Source: a virus. Taken from it: a DNA stretch of 53,419 bases. The translations under genes and the position numbers were made by a program. Below are positions 23,583 through 32,836 of this stretch, piece after piece. Within the stretch, counting starts at the first letter, position 1, and each line of letters begins with the position of its first letter. The stretch covers positions 1 through 53,419 of the IMG/VR virus record IMGVR_UViG_3300036860_000129. The stretch is one strand, 5' to 3'. Under the pieces are notes generated by a model. The model was given only the letters and a program-made list of their open reading frames with translations, made no database searches and was not told the DNA's origin.

Positions 23583-24962
23583 TCAGTGAGGCTCCTGCAC
23601 GATCTTCTTCCGTGCAGCGTTGCTCCCGATCGATCCCGCTCCGGCAGGAGCAGTATGCGCCAGCTTCAGGTGCCAGGCATCCCACACCATGGCGTCGAGC
23701 CGGTCCGGGGACCAGTCCAGCTCTTCGTGCCAGGTGCAGAGCTGGTCCTCAAGATCGTCGAACACTCCGGCGTGGTGCCACCGGCCGTTGGCCGTGAGCG
23801 CCGACACCGGCTCCGCGCGTACCTTCTTACCGCGCGTGGCCGTCACAACCCGGATCGGGATGTTGTACCCGAGCTGTTCGCAGGCGCCCCGGATGGTTGC
23901 GATCGCCATGTCCCGGCCGTAGTTCTGCTCCACCACGATGTCGTCGGCTTCCCAGTCGACGGCCGCGCGCACGGCGCGCTTCCCCCAGCCCTCGGGCTTG
24001 AGGTGGCACGTACGATCGTCGAGGACAAAGCCGTTCATGAGCGGCTTCACCCGGCGCTCATCCGCACCCGGAGGAAGCCACAGCTGTTTGCCCGCTACCA
24101 CGATCCCCTGCTCACCGGCGCCGCCGGACGGGTCGACCCCAACCGTGATCTTGCTCAGATCCGGCACATCGTCCGGGTTGATCCGGTACGCCTCGATCTG
24201 CTCGCGGACCCACAGAGCATTCTCATCCTGGTCAATGATCCGGCCTTCAAGCTCCTGAGCTGCCAGGGAGGTACCGGCGTAGCTCTCCAGCAGGGCTTCC
24301 AGGAAGTCCGGAGTCAGGTGGGGATTGTCCCGGGTCGTGGCGTGCGTGACGACCATGTTCCGGGGTGTCTTCTGCGCGAATTTCTTGATCAATGCACGTG
24401 GCCTCGGAGTGGTCGAGCCGACCCAGCGCGGGTGCGGACCGGTGCGGAGACCGAACCTCATCTGTGCATATGCCTGATCAAGGTAGCGCCAGGCTGCCAT
24501 TTCCTCGCACCAGACGGCGCACGTGTTACCACCGGAGCGGAGCCGGTCGGTGTCCTCTTCGCTGTGCGCGCCGAACACCTTGGCCTCGGAACCGTTCGGC
24601 CAGTGGATCACCGTGCCACCGTCACGGGTGACCTTGACCGCGCGCGGATCATGGGCCCGGATGCCCGAAGGTCCCTCGTATCCGGAGCGCACCGCGTCAC
24701 CGAGGGTGGGGCCGATGATCGCCATCCAGTGGGGAATGGGTCCCGGCATGCAGGGAGGACCGTTGACATGCTCGATCATCCAGTTCGCACACGCGTCCGT
24801 CTTACCAGCACCACGGCCCGCCAGAAGCAGCCAGCCGTACCATTCACCCGGTGGGGGAATCTGGTGCGGGAGCGGTGCCCAGCCCTCCGCCACCCGGCGC
24901 ACGAGCGCTGCCATATCGTGCAGCCGCCGGGCGGAGAGCAGTGCAGTCGAGGGACCCGCCAT
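23583..24962 (-). CDS. terminase large subunit
   Basis: 459 residues. ATPase: Walker A GRGAGKT (residues 49-55), Walker B CAVWCEE (148-154). Nuclease: VGVDPSGGAGEQGI near residue 280 (first metal Asp) and MVWDAWHLKLA near the C-terminus (last Asp). It cuts and pumps DNA through the portal. No small terminase is adjacent; the HTH protein at 32228-32815 is the best candidate. TAGCCT ends six bases before the ATG and no ribosome binding site is seen, so the message may be leaderless. Length is on the short side but all main motifs are present. Confidence 0.93.
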   Translation of the reverse strand: MAGPSTALLSARRLHDMAALVRRVAEGWAPLPHQIPPPGEWYGWLLLAGRGAGKTDACANWMIEHVNGPPCMPGPIPHWMAIIGPTLGDAVRSGYEGPSGIRAHDPRAVKVTRDGGTVIHWPNGSEAKVFGAHSEEDTDRLRSGGNTCAVWCEEMAAWRYLDQAYAQMRFGLRTGPHPRWVGSTTPRPRALIKKFAQKTPRNMVVTHATTRDNPHLTPDFLEALLESYAGTSLAAQELEGRIIDQDENALWVREQIEAYRINPDDVPDLSKITVGVDPSGGAGEQGIVVAGKQLWLPPGADERRVKPLMNGFVLDDRTCHLKPEGWGKRAVRAAVDWEADDIVVEQNYGRDMAIATIRGACEQLGYNIPIRVVTATRGKKVRAEPVSALTANGRWHHAGVFDDLEDQLCTWHEELDWSPDRLDAMVWDAWHLKLAHTAPAGAGSIGSNAARKKIVQEPH

Positions 24963-24974
24963 GACGTCAGGCTA
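24957..24974 (-). promoter_or_regulatory. -10 box and start of putative leaderless terL message
   Basis: TAGCCT (24974-24969) then six bases then ATG (24962). Spacing would put the transcript start on the ATG. No clear -35. Confidence 0.4.
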
Positions 24975-25022
24975 GATCATGTCGAGGCGGGTACCAGACC
25001 GGAGAGACTCGGAGGTGATCCC

Positions 25023-25106
25023 ATGCGTCTGTTTCTGATCATCGTTGGTGCGATCTTCGCGGCCTGGCTGCTGATCGCTGTGATCATCCCCGCTCTTGGG
25101 CGGTGA
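25023..25106 (+). CDS. membrane microprotein (27 aa) on the opposite strand
   Basis: MRLFLIIVGAIFAAWLLIAV plus a short end: one membrane helix. It has an exceptionally good ribosome binding site, GGAGGTGATC, three bases before the ATG, and is followed by a strong hairpin terminator, so it is a plausible self-contained plus-strand gene within a minus-strand region. Divergent from the terminase gene. Function unknown; toxin-like or lysis-modulating peptides have this form. Confidence 0.6.
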   Translation: MRLFLIIVGAIFAAWLLIAVIIPALGR

Positions 25107-25116
25107 CCCCGAACAG

Positions 25117-25162
25117 CACAAACCCCTCCGGACCGGCAAGCCGTCTGCGGAGGGGTGTTGTG
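25117..25162. terminator. bidirectional hairpin terminator
   Basis: ACCCCTCCG (25122-25130) pairs with CGGAGGGGT (25148-25156), extended past one bulge by CACAA/TTGTG. It follows the plus-strand microprotein and also ends the hairpin-rich minus-strand segment. Confidence 0.7.
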
Positions 25163-25392
25163 TGGGAGGGAGGATTCCACCTCCACCGGATCGCAGCCCT
25201 CGGATTCGAGTCGAAGATCCGGGCCAGTCGTTAGCCTGCGAAGGCACAGATTCCGAGGCGCTACCCTCGTCCCGTCCAAGTAGATCACCGTTGGCCAGCC
25301 ACCCGAGCGGTTGTCTTCCGCCGACCGCACGTTCGGACCCCGTTCTGCATAGGGCCCTTCCGTCACGCCCCGACCGGGTGCCCCCGGTCGTT
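25117..25392 (-). ncRNA. putative structured noncoding RNA
   Basis: About 275 bases after the lysin stop with no convincing gene. On the minus strand a chain of hairpins is visible: CGACCGGG-GGCA-CCCGGTCG (25390-25371), GGGCCC/GGGTCC (25357-25335, with a G-T pair that works only in minus-strand RNA), GCGGT/ACCGC (25328-25307), CGAGG/CCTCG (25269-25254), GCCT-TCGC-AGGC (25245-25234), CGGAT/ATCCG (25221-25201), GGAGG/CCTCC (25184-25169), then the terminator. TTGACA overlaps the lysin stop (25427-25422), with CAAGCT 17 bases further, so transcription could begin just before the first hairpin. It may instead be a structured 3' region of the lysin mRNA. Not a recognised RNA family. Confidence 0.45.
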
Positions 25393-25398
25393 GGATCC

Positions 25399-26908
<1,510 letters not shown>

Positions 26909-26912
<4 letters not shown>

Positions 26913-27139
26913 GGGGAGATCCTCACGGAAAAGGCCAGCTGATACTGAAGTGAAGTGATCAGTTTCGCGGTGTCTTCGGGAGTGATGATGACCTGACGCC
27001 ACGTCTCCTCGTTGTGCAGGGCGAGGCGGATCTCCCCGGTACCGACGTTCACCGCGACGTCGATCTTCTCCTCGGGATGATCAGGATCTTCGCCCAGGCC
27101 GGTCACTTCGAGATCTAGATCACTGCTCCACATGCTCAT
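26909..27139 (-). CDS. hypothetical protein
   Basis: 76 residues from ATG at 27139, overlapping the dehydratase stop by four bases. Acidic, beta-like (IDVAVNVGTGEIRLALHNEE) with a helical end (TPEDTAKLITSLQYQL). No diagnostic motif. Confidence 0.55.
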
Positions 27140-28185
27140 ATGCTCAGCCACTCCGGATGATCAAGGGTCCACTCGACCGTGCGCTTCAGAGAAGTGTCCA
27201 GGGCGACCGGTGGATACCATCCGGCCTCGGTGATCTTCGAACCGTCGAGCGCGTAACGGAGATCATGGCCCGGCCGCTGGCTGTGGAAGTCGGTGTGCTC
27301 GATCAGCGTCCCGACGTCACTGCGGCCCATGAAGTCACCGATCATGTGGATCAGCTCGATGTTGTCGACCTCACGTTCCCCGACGATGTTGAACCGGTCC
27401 GGCCGCGAGGAGCCGTCGGCGTACAGCGAGGGCGGACCCATGGACACCTGTCCCTCGGGTTCGAGATACCGGCGCGTGAGCCACAGCCATGCATCGGCCA
27501 GGTTCCGGGCGTGGAGGTAGAACCGGCTGCCCGGCTTGCCGGTCGGGCTGACGTGAGCGGTGATCGGCCGGTCGTGGAGGATGTTCCGGATAATCATCGG
27601 GACGAACTTCTCGGGATCCTGCATCTCACCGATGATGTTCATGGTGTTAGTGATCACCACGGGGAGACCGTAAGTGCGCCACGCACTGATCAGGTACGCC
27701 TCCTGCATGGCCTTGCTGGCACTGTACGGATTGGACGGGGTGACCACGTCCCACTCCCGGTGCGCGTAGTCCTCGGGGGCCGGTCCGTACACCTCGTCAG
27801 TACTCATCTGGAGCAGGAGCTTAGGCCGGATGATCTTAGCCACCTCGACGAGGTTGAGAATCAGCGCCGTGTTGTTGCTCACGAACTCGACCGGGTGCTT
27901 GATCGACCGGTCCACGTGGGACTCGCTGGCCACGTTCATGATCACGTCAGCGCCGTGCAGCGCGTGCATCACGGTGAAGCCCGGCATGGTGGTCATGTCC
28001 CAGTGGATCACCGACACCCGCCGGGTCCACTCGGGATTGGTGCAGATCGACTGCTCGACACGCTCCGGCAGCCCCTTGTGCTTGAAACTGATCGGAACGA
28101 CGATCTCCCAGTCGGTATGCATGAGCAGATGGCGGAGCACGTGGGAACCGACGAACCCGGACGCGCCGGTGAGAATGACCTTCAC
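27136..28185 (-). CDS. NAD-dependent sugar-nucleotide dehydratase, RmlB-like
   Basis: 349 residues, extended SDR fold: GASGFVGSH (residues 7-15) for NAD, ASESHVDRS (86-94), STDEVYG (128-134) with the Thr-Asp-Glu trio of dTDP-glucose 4,6-dehydratases, and YSASK (154-158, catalytic Tyr154/Lys158). It would convert an NDP-hexose to its 4-keto-6-deoxy form. No glycosyltransferase is seen nearby in the window, so the product may feed host surface-sugar pathways (changing receptors) or a virion or DNA glycan. The related UDP-sugar epimerase/decarboxylase activities cannot be excluded. Confidence 0.85.
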   Translation of the reverse strand: MKVILTGASGFVGSHVLRHLLMHTDWEIVVPISFKHKGLPERVEQSICTNPEWTRRVSVIHWDMTTMPGFTVMHALHGADVIMNVASESHVDRSIKHPVEFVSNNTALILNLVEVAKIIRPKLLLQMSTDEVYGPAPEDYAHREWDVVTPSNPYSASKAMQEAYLISAWRTYGLPVVITNTMNIIGEMQDPEKFVPMIIRNILHDRPITAHVSPTGKPGSRFYLHARNLADAWLWLTRRYLEPEGQVSMGPPSLYADGSSRPDRFNIVGEREVDNIELIHMIGDFMGRSDVGTLIEHTDFHSQRPGHDLRYALDGSKITEAGWYPPVALDTSLKRTVEWTLDHPEWLSI

Positions 28186-28445
28186 TTCTTTCCCCTCGGC
28201 TTCCTCGGCGCGCGCTTCGTGACTGCCCTGGGTTTGTGCGCAAAGGCATGACCGCAGTGAGTACAGAGATCCCCGTCCCGGTCCGTCTCACGATGTGCAC
28301 AGTCCACGATCTTGAACTGCGACCAGACCCGGCCATGATCATCTTCCAGCGGTTCGACCTCCTCGAACACGAAGCGCGGATCCTTCGTGGCCGATTCGAA
28401 AAAGGTACGGGTCTTCAGCTCGTCGAGATCCACATAGTTGGTCAT
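28182..28445 (-). CDS. small zinc-motif protein with basic tail
   Basis: 87 residues from ATG at 28445 (MTNYVDLDELKTRTFF). A CAHRETDRDGDLCTHCGHAF segment gives a Cys/His site near residues 48-67, followed by Lys/Arg/Pro-rich tail KRAPRKPRGKK. Overlaps both neighbours by four bases. May bind nucleic acid; family unknown. Confidence 0.6.
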   Translation of the reverse strand: MTNYVDLDELKTRTFFESATKDPRFVFEEVEPLEDDHGRVWSQFKIVDCAHRETDRDGDLCTHCGHAFAHKPRAVTKRAPRKPRGKK

Positions 28446-28954
28446 GAGTCGATCCAATGCTCAGAATCACGTCCGTATGTCTTCTGATTCGCCGGGGTCC
28501 ACTCAACCAACCGGCCGCCGGTCCAGATCAGCCGCTCGGGGTGCGCCGTACGAATGATCTCCGGCTCGGTCCACTGGGTGAGCTTCTCTGTCCGTATCCC
28601 GGCCCCGTTGAGCGGCCCGTATGTTTGATCGAGATCCTTGAGCGGATCCTGCTTCTCGGCCAGCCGGTCAACCTCGGCCTGAATCTCGTCGAGCTTCACG
28701 TGAGCCGGTACCGGTCCGGAGATCAGCCGATAGACCAGAGCCCATCCGAGGTAGAGCGGCCACATGGCCAGCCACTCAACACCCTCACGGATCGCCAGTT
28801 CATGAGCCCGGTCATGTCCGATCTTCCCGCCGTAACAGCGCGGCGCCGGAGCACCGTAGATTTTCCGGTACTCCGCGCGGTACGCCTTCCGGGCGAAGAC
28901 GAAGCACATGACGAGATAGGCGAAGCTCACCCCGGAAACGATCAACCCGCCCAT
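28442..28954 (-). CDS. membrane protein, two helices
   Basis: 170 residues from ATG at 28954, chosen because GAGG lies nine bases upstream; an ATG three codons earlier is possible. N-terminal membrane helix (LIVSGVSFAYLVMCFVFA), a basic loop, a second helix (WLAMWPLYLGWALVYRLI), then a hydrophilic C-terminus with helical and Trp-containing segments. Similar two-helix proteins are encoded by many Streptomyces phages; role unknown. Confidence 0.6.
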   Translation of the reverse strand: MGGLIVSGVSFAYLVMCFVFARKAYRAEYRKIYGAPAPRCYGGKIGHDRAHELAIREGVEWLAMWPLYLGWALVYRLISGPVPAHVKLDEIQAEVDRLAEKQDPLKDLDQTYGPLNGAGIRTEKLTQWTEPEIIRTAHPERLIWTGGRLVEWTPANQKTYGRDSEHWIDS

Positions 28955-28955
28955 G

Positions 28956-29198
28956 TCACACATCCTCGGGTCCGACCGGCGACCAATGCGCCGCATCGTG
29001 CACACTCTGATGATCGGCAGCCATCCGGGACATCTCCGCCAGGTGGGTGCGGTACGCCTCCAGCAGCATGACCACTTCGTCCACGCTGTAGCCGTGGAAC
29101 GTCACGTTCCCCTCCACCCCGATTTCGAAGATCTGATGGGGCACGGCCGACTTCATCAATCCCAACGCTTCCCGGAAGCTGGGGAGCTGATCATTCAT
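28956..29198 (-). CDS. hypothetical protein
   Basis: 80 residues from ATG at 29198 (MNDQLPSFREALGLMKSA), overlapping the protease stop by four bases. Middle strand pair IFEIGVEGNVTFHGYS then a long helix (VDEVVMLLEAYRTHLAEM). No known motif. Confidence 0.55.
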   Translation of the reverse strand: MNDQLPSFREALGLMKSAVPHQIFEIGVEGNVTFHGYSVDEVVMLLEAYRTHLAEMSRMAADHQSVHDAAHWSPVGPEDV

Positions 29199-29992
29199 GG
29201 GGTGTACCCCGTCCACGTCAAACCCTTGCCACGAGCCCATGCGAGCGTGGCATCGAGGTGTGCCTGATTACTGATCACCAGCGGCGGGACCGTCACCGGC
29301 TGGGTCACGTCACCATCCTGGCTCAGCAGATACACCATGTCCGAGGACCGGACCTTGAAGTATCCATTGATCCCCCAGCCGTCGCCCCACGAGTTGTAGC
29401 CTCCGAGCACGTCGCCGGAGGTACCGACCTGGAGACCGGACACGCACAGCTCATGGCCGCCCGCCTCCCCGCTCTTGGGATCCACGATCAGGAAGCCGTC
29501 CGCGTCCGTCTCGAACATCGAGTTGTACCAGACCGTCCCCCACAGAACCGGACCGTTCTGGAGCGCCGCACGCATGGCGTCGTAGCTGAAGGCATGGGTG
29601 TACTTCGAGATCAGCCCCAGTTTCACCAGGGCTTTGGATACCCCGACACCCGAGGAGCCGGTGTCGTCGGGCGGGTATTCCCCGCTGAACTCGTCGAGTG
29701 ATGTGCCGACCGAGTAGATCTGTACCGCGAGCGCCTCGTCGACCGGCACGGACACGACCCCCGGGGAGTTGATCGGAGTCACGGTCCGGCCGGTCCGCAC
29801 CGCGTTGTCCGTACCGATCCATCCGGCCGCCGCGTTCCCGGTGCACGAACCGAGACTCCCTTGATCGAACACGGGAACACGCCGGATCCAGCTCTTGGAT
29901 GAAATGGCCGCCTTGGGCAGCACCGGGAGAGCGAACGCGAAGGAGCGCGGGTCGTGTTCGACCCTCCGTCCGAGAGGATACGGGGTTGTCAT
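29195..29992 (-). CDS. papain-like (C1-type) cysteine protease
   Basis: 265 residues with the full papain order: Gln and Cys in DQGSLGSCTGNAA (Cys50), GGHELCVSG (His180) and NSWGDGWGINGYF (Asn200). No signal peptide or propeptide; the C-terminus carries a short Leu/Ala helix (NQAHLDATLAWARGKGLTW). C1-type proteases are unusual in phages. Targets could be host surface or defence proteins, or virion precursors. The gene overlaps a second peptidase-like gene by four bases, suggesting a joint function. Confidence 0.82.
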   Translation of the reverse strand: MTTPYPLGRRVEHDPRSFAFALPVLPKAAISSKSWIRRVPVFDQGSLGSCTGNAAAGWIGTDNAVRTGRTVTPINSPGVVSVPVDEALAVQIYSVGTSLDEFSGEYPPDDTGSSGVGVSKALVKLGLISKYTHAFSYDAMRAALQNGPVLWGTVWYNSMFETDADGFLIVDPKSGEAGGHELCVSGLQVGTSGDVLGGYNSWGDGWGINGYFKVRSSDMVYLLSQDGDVTQPVTVPPLVISNQAHLDATLAWARGKGLTWTGYTP

Positions 29993-30612
29993 GCCGGATA
30001 CTCCTGACGGTAGAGCCGGTAAAGATCACACGGAGGAACGTAGCCCGGCCACCGGCCGTCATCGAACAGATGCCAGCCGCCCCGCAGCGCCGTCTCGTCG
30101 GCCAGCTGAGAGCAGATCATGTGCTTGGTCGACATGATGTAGCTCTTCAGGTGGGGCGCGGGGATGTGGAGATGGTGCAGCGCGATGGCCTGATAGTCGA
30201 GCCAGGAGTAGGGCGTACGTACCAGCCCGCGCGCGGCAGTCGCCACTCCGTCCCGGAACTCCTCGGGGCACCGGAGATAGAGCGTCTGATCGTCACGATG
30301 CCAGTTGACCACGTGGCGCGCACCGTCCGGCATCGCCTCGACAATCCACGTGACAGTGGGGCTCACCTCGGTCACCGTGAATGCGTGCTGCTTCGCGTCC
30401 CATGGGCACCCCATGAGCTTCTGCGCCGCCTGGATCCCCTTCCCTCCCCACCCGCTGATCGTGGTGATCCCGATGTCTCCGGGCTTGGGTGTGTACGGCA
30501 GGCTCACCACGGCTTCTCCTTCGTTCTGCATGATCAAGGGAATACAATCTCCGGAGTGTCCCTCGGGACACGCACAGATCCAGTCACCCACCCCGACGAG
30601 ATGGGGACTCAT
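29989..30612 (-). CDS. permuted NlpC/P60-like (YiiX-type) hydrolase
   Basis: 207 residues. The PKPGDIGITTISGWGGK start of the domain, EAMPDGARHVVNWHR, the helix FRDGVATAARGLVRTPYSW and MICSQLADETALRGG (Cys candidate in the C-terminal helix) follow the circularly permuted NlpC/P60 order. Such enzymes cut amide or acyl bonds in peptidoglycan peptides or lipids. No signal peptide. Coupled to the papain-like gene. Activity and target are inferred. Confidence 0.6.
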   Translation of the reverse strand: MSPHLVGVGDWICACPEGHSGDCIPLIMQNEGEAVVSLPYTPKPGDIGITTISGWGGKGIQAAQKLMGCPWDAKQHAFTVTEVSPTVTWIVEAMPDGARHVVNWHRDDQTLYLRCPEEFRDGVATAARGLVRTPYSWLDYQAIALHHLHIPAPHLKSYIMSTKHMICSQLADETALRGGWHLFDDGRWPGYVPPCDLYRLYRQEYPA

Positions 30613-30872
30613 CCGGTCTTCCGGACGAACTTCGGGGTACGGATCACGGTACCGATCCTCCGGTCACGGCCGGTGAACGTCAGTTCCCATACCGCACCGT
30701 CAAGGACATGGCCACAGGGGACCAGTGCCATGTCTTCCATCAGCCCCAGGGTGTTGAACTTCCAGTTCAGGCCGACGAGGAGTGCGTCACAGTCGGGGCA
30801 GCGGATGTTCTGATCCTCACTGAATGCCCAGTCAGGATCAACATTCGGATCTTCTTCGGTGGGTTCAGTCAC
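30609..30872 (-). CDS. zinc-ribbon protein
   Basis: 87 residues: acidic start, IRCPDCDALLVGLNW (Cys-x2-Cys), then ALVPCGHVLDGAVW (Cys-x-His) and a beta-rich end. Four-base overlap with the HNH gene upstream. Function unknown. Confidence 0.55.
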   Translation of the reverse strand: MTEPTEEDPNVDPDWAFSEDQNIRCPDCDALLVGLNWKFNTLGLMEDMALVPCGHVLDGAVWELTFTGRDRRIGTVIRTPKFVRKTG

Positions 30873-31186
30873 AGCGTCAGCCTCGGGGTCAGGCCGTGCC
30901 CCCGGGCGATGAGGAACGCCTGCTCAGCCAGTGCCCGGCAGCGTGGCGGAAGGATGTCAGCATTCTGCCCCTTGATCCTTGCGTCGATCATCGCATGCAC
31001 ATTGAAGTGGCACGTGGGGCAAAGATTGATCATGGGAGTCTCGACCAGTACTCCGGCCTGCTCGAACCATGACTTGGGGCAGATGTGGTGCGCATTGATC
31101 ACGGCGCACAAATGCCCTTTGTACAGAGCACAAGGTTGAAGAGTGATCCGGTTCTCGATGATCACCAGCTCAGCGGGAATCCGCAT
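30869..31186 (-). CDS. HNH endonuclease
   Basis: 105 residues. AHHICPKSW (His33-His34) and INLCPTCHFNVHAMID (Cys56, Cys59, His60, His64) form the beta-beta-alpha metal fold. Phage HNH proteins of this size may assist terminase cutting or act as homing or degradative nucleases. It is not next to terL here, so a packaging role is less certain. First gene after a TATGAT box. Confidence 0.82.
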   Translation of the reverse strand: MRIPAELVIIENRITLQPCALYKGHLCAVINAHHICPKSWFEQAGVLVETPMINLCPTCHFNVHAMIDARIKGQNADILPPRCRALAEQAFLIARGHGLTPRLTL

Positions 31187-31377
31187 GCCTATCCTTCGGT
31201 CGGTCGGATATCATGCGCATCATACGTCGTTGGTAGGGGTGACGCCCGAAAGGCGGCGGGCAAAGGGACAGTGATCACGGGTTACCGGGTGTCTTCCCGT
31301 CCCCCGTGGCCGACCCCTGGCGGAGACCGTCACACCTCCGAGGCACCCGGGTCTGCTGCGGCTGGCACCAGCAGGCT
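31187..31377 (-). promoter_or_regulatory. intergenic region with TATGAT box (31219-31224) and hairpins
   Basis: TATGAT on the minus strand lies 33 bases before the HNH start. Upstream of it, CTGCTG/CAGCAG and GCCCG...CGGGC hairpins follow the stop of the sortase-anchored protein gene and could end its transcript; neither has a T run. Confidence 0.45.
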
Positions 31378-31782
31378 TCAGTGTGAGTGGCGGCGCCTAG
31401 TCACTAGCACGAGCGCGCCGCCCGCACCGACGAGGACGACACCGAGACCGATCGAGCGGACCGGGTGACGGTGGATCATGTCTCCGGCTCCGGTGTGCGC
31501 CAGCTCCGAGGGGCTCGCGCTCGGGGTGGCCGCCGGGGTGTTCGTGTCCCCTTCGCCACGGAGATCCGCGTACAGGTCCGTCTTCACCGGCTCGCCGGGG
31601 TTTCCCTCACAGGCGATACCGTCCCCGTCGGTGTCGAGGTGCAGCGGGTCGTATTCATCGCTGATGATGATCGGGCGGGCGAAGTTCTGGCACGCTTCCG
31701 GATCCACCGTGGCGGAGGCCGAGACAGCCGGGACGAACACGGCTGTGAGGACCGCGCCGGACACGGCGAGTTGCTTGATCAT
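31378..31782 (-). CDS. secreted excalibur-domain protein with LAHTG sortase anchor
   Basis: 134 residues. Signal peptide 1-24 (MIKQLAVSGAVLTAVFVPAV); excalibur-like calcium motif DTDGDGIACE (residues 50-59) with a partner Cys31; Thr/Pro/Ser-rich spacer; LAHTG (94-98), then a hydrophobic helix (IGLGVVLVGAGGALVLV) and RRRHSH. LAxTG is the signal read by class E sortases of Streptomyces, so the protein should be linked covalently to the host wall. Ribosome binding site GGAG is five bases before ATG. A phage protein placed on the host surface suggests receptor masking or superinfection exclusion, which is inference. Confidence 0.85.
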   Translation of the reverse strand: MIKQLAVSGAVLTAVFVPAVSASATVDPEACQNFARPIIISDEYDPLHLDTDGDGIACEGNPGEPVKTDLYADLRGEGDTNTPAATPSASPSELAHTGAGDMIHRHPVRSIGLGVVLVGAGGALVLVTRRRHSH

Positions 31783-31896
31783 TGGGGCTCCTAGATCCAG
31801 AAGCGCTGTGCGCCCCTCTCACAGCCCAGGACGCCGACCGCGCGGGGATGGTTGCACCCGCCCTGGATCAGGCAGGAGACGGCAGCCGAGGACGCC

Positions 31897-32235
31897 TCAC
31901 GCCGGGATCCAGCGTCCCTCTCGGATAAAGCCGTGGTTCCCGCAGGAGCAGAGCACGCTCGGCGTGATCGTCAGGGGATCCCAGCACTGGACGTCCCATG
32001 TCGTGGCGTTCGGGGCCACCTCCCGCTGCACCTCACCGGCGAAAGTCACGAACCCGGCGCACGGCTGGCCGGTCTCCGCGTTCGTGTGGAAGATCAGCAT
32101 CCCCCACTTCTCGACGTCCGGCCTCAATGCGTGCTGAGGGTTCAGTTCACGGTCCGGTGCCCATGCCGAGTACTCACCCCGGTGTCCGTAACCGAGATCG
32201 AAGGAGTGCTCTCCGGGAGTGAAGCCGTCAGACAT
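31897..32235 (-). CDS. hypothetical protein with C-terminal Cys-His motif
   Basis: 112 residues from ATG at 32235, overlapping the upstream stop by eight bases. The end TITPSVLCSCGNHGFIREGR is shared in style with DUF6527-type proteins that finish in a C..CG.HGFIr.G.W pattern; the middle has WGMLIFHTNAETGQPC. Function unknown; last gene of the DNA-modification unit. Confidence 0.55.
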   Translation of the reverse strand: MSDGFTPGEHSFDLGYGHRGEYSAWAPDRELNPQHALRPDVEKWGMLIFHTNAETGQPCAGFVTFAGEVQREVAPNATTWDVQCWDPLTITPSVLCSCGNHGFIREGRWIPA

Positions 32236-32815
32236 CCGGATCCTCCACGACTTCCGCGTCCACCACTTCGAGCCGCGCGGCTGCGGTCTCCAGTGCGAGC
32301 ATGCGCTGTTGCGGCTCAAGGCCGAGAGCTTCGACGGCCGCGAGGACCGCCTCCGCCACGAGGTTGGACTCCACGTCGGCGCGCGCCGTCAGGGCGATCT
32401 CCAGCTTTTTCGATGCCTCGATGCCGTGCAGCGCCGCCCACTGCGACTCGATCCGGAGCAGGGACTGAATCGCGGCCAGGATCGGACCGGCATCCTTGAG
32501 CGGCACGCCGTTGTCATCCCGGACGATCACACCCTGCTGGACCATCGGATGATCAGCAACGAGGATGGCATGGACGCGCTTCCGCATGGCGTCGTACCGC
32601 ATGTCGGACTGAGCCACCATCGACTCAAGCTCTTTGTTCGTCTCCCGGGCCAGCCTCTTGATGTGCCGGTCCACGGCCGTCTGCGCTGTCTGGGCGGAGC
32701 TGAACCCCGTTGCCTTGGCAACTTCGTCCCAGGTCAGACCGACGACAACCTTCAGGTGAGCGGCCTGCTTGATCCTGTCGAGGCGTTCCGGGTCTCGGTC
32801 AGGAGGTCGGGGCAT
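32228..32815 (-). CDS. HTH protein, possible terminase small subunit
   Basis: 195 residues. An N-terminal helix-turn-helix (AAHLKVVVGLTWDEVAKATG then AQTAVDRHIKRL) precedes a long helical region (LESMVAQSDMRYDAMRKRVH) and ILAAIQSLLRIESQWAALHG, the last resembling the RxxLLGL-type segment of actinophage small terminases. Small terminases bind the packaging site and recruit TerL. It lies 7 kb from terL in the same direction, unusual for a small terminase; a transcription regulator is the alternative. Confidence 0.5.
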   Translation of the reverse strand: MPRPPDRDPERLDRIKQAAHLKVVVGLTWDEVAKATGFSSAQTAQTAVDRHIKRLARETNKELESMVAQSDMRYDAMRKRVHAILVADHPMVQQGVIVRDDNGVPLKDAGPILAAIQSLLRIESQWAALHGIEASKKLEIALTARADVESNLVAEAVLAAVEALGLEPQQRMLALETAAARLEVVDAEVVEDPDV

Positions 32816-32836
32816 AGATCATCATCTCTTCCGGAT

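Noticed and set aside
23586-25106. 506-codon open frame on the plus strand opposite terminase
   Set aside because: Antisense shadow of the terminase codon pattern (Arg/Pro/His-rich, no domains); only its last 28 codons match the real microprotein at 25023.
24977-25366. 129-codon minus-strand frame through the hairpin region
   Set aside because: It would read through the strong terminator hairpin at 25117-25162, has no good ribosome binding site and no recognisable domain. The stretch YLDGTRVAPRNL is not enough.
27842-27856. ACCTCGACGAGGTT, a fifth palindrome-like site
   Set aside because: Centre is one base instead of two and flanking AAA/TTT bases are missing; within conserved dehydratase codons, so probably chance.
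31783-31896. Cys-containing micro-ORF downstream of 31897
   Set aside because: A frame ending GCNHPRAVGVLGCERGAQRF looks protein-like but has no ATG, GTG or TTG start in range.
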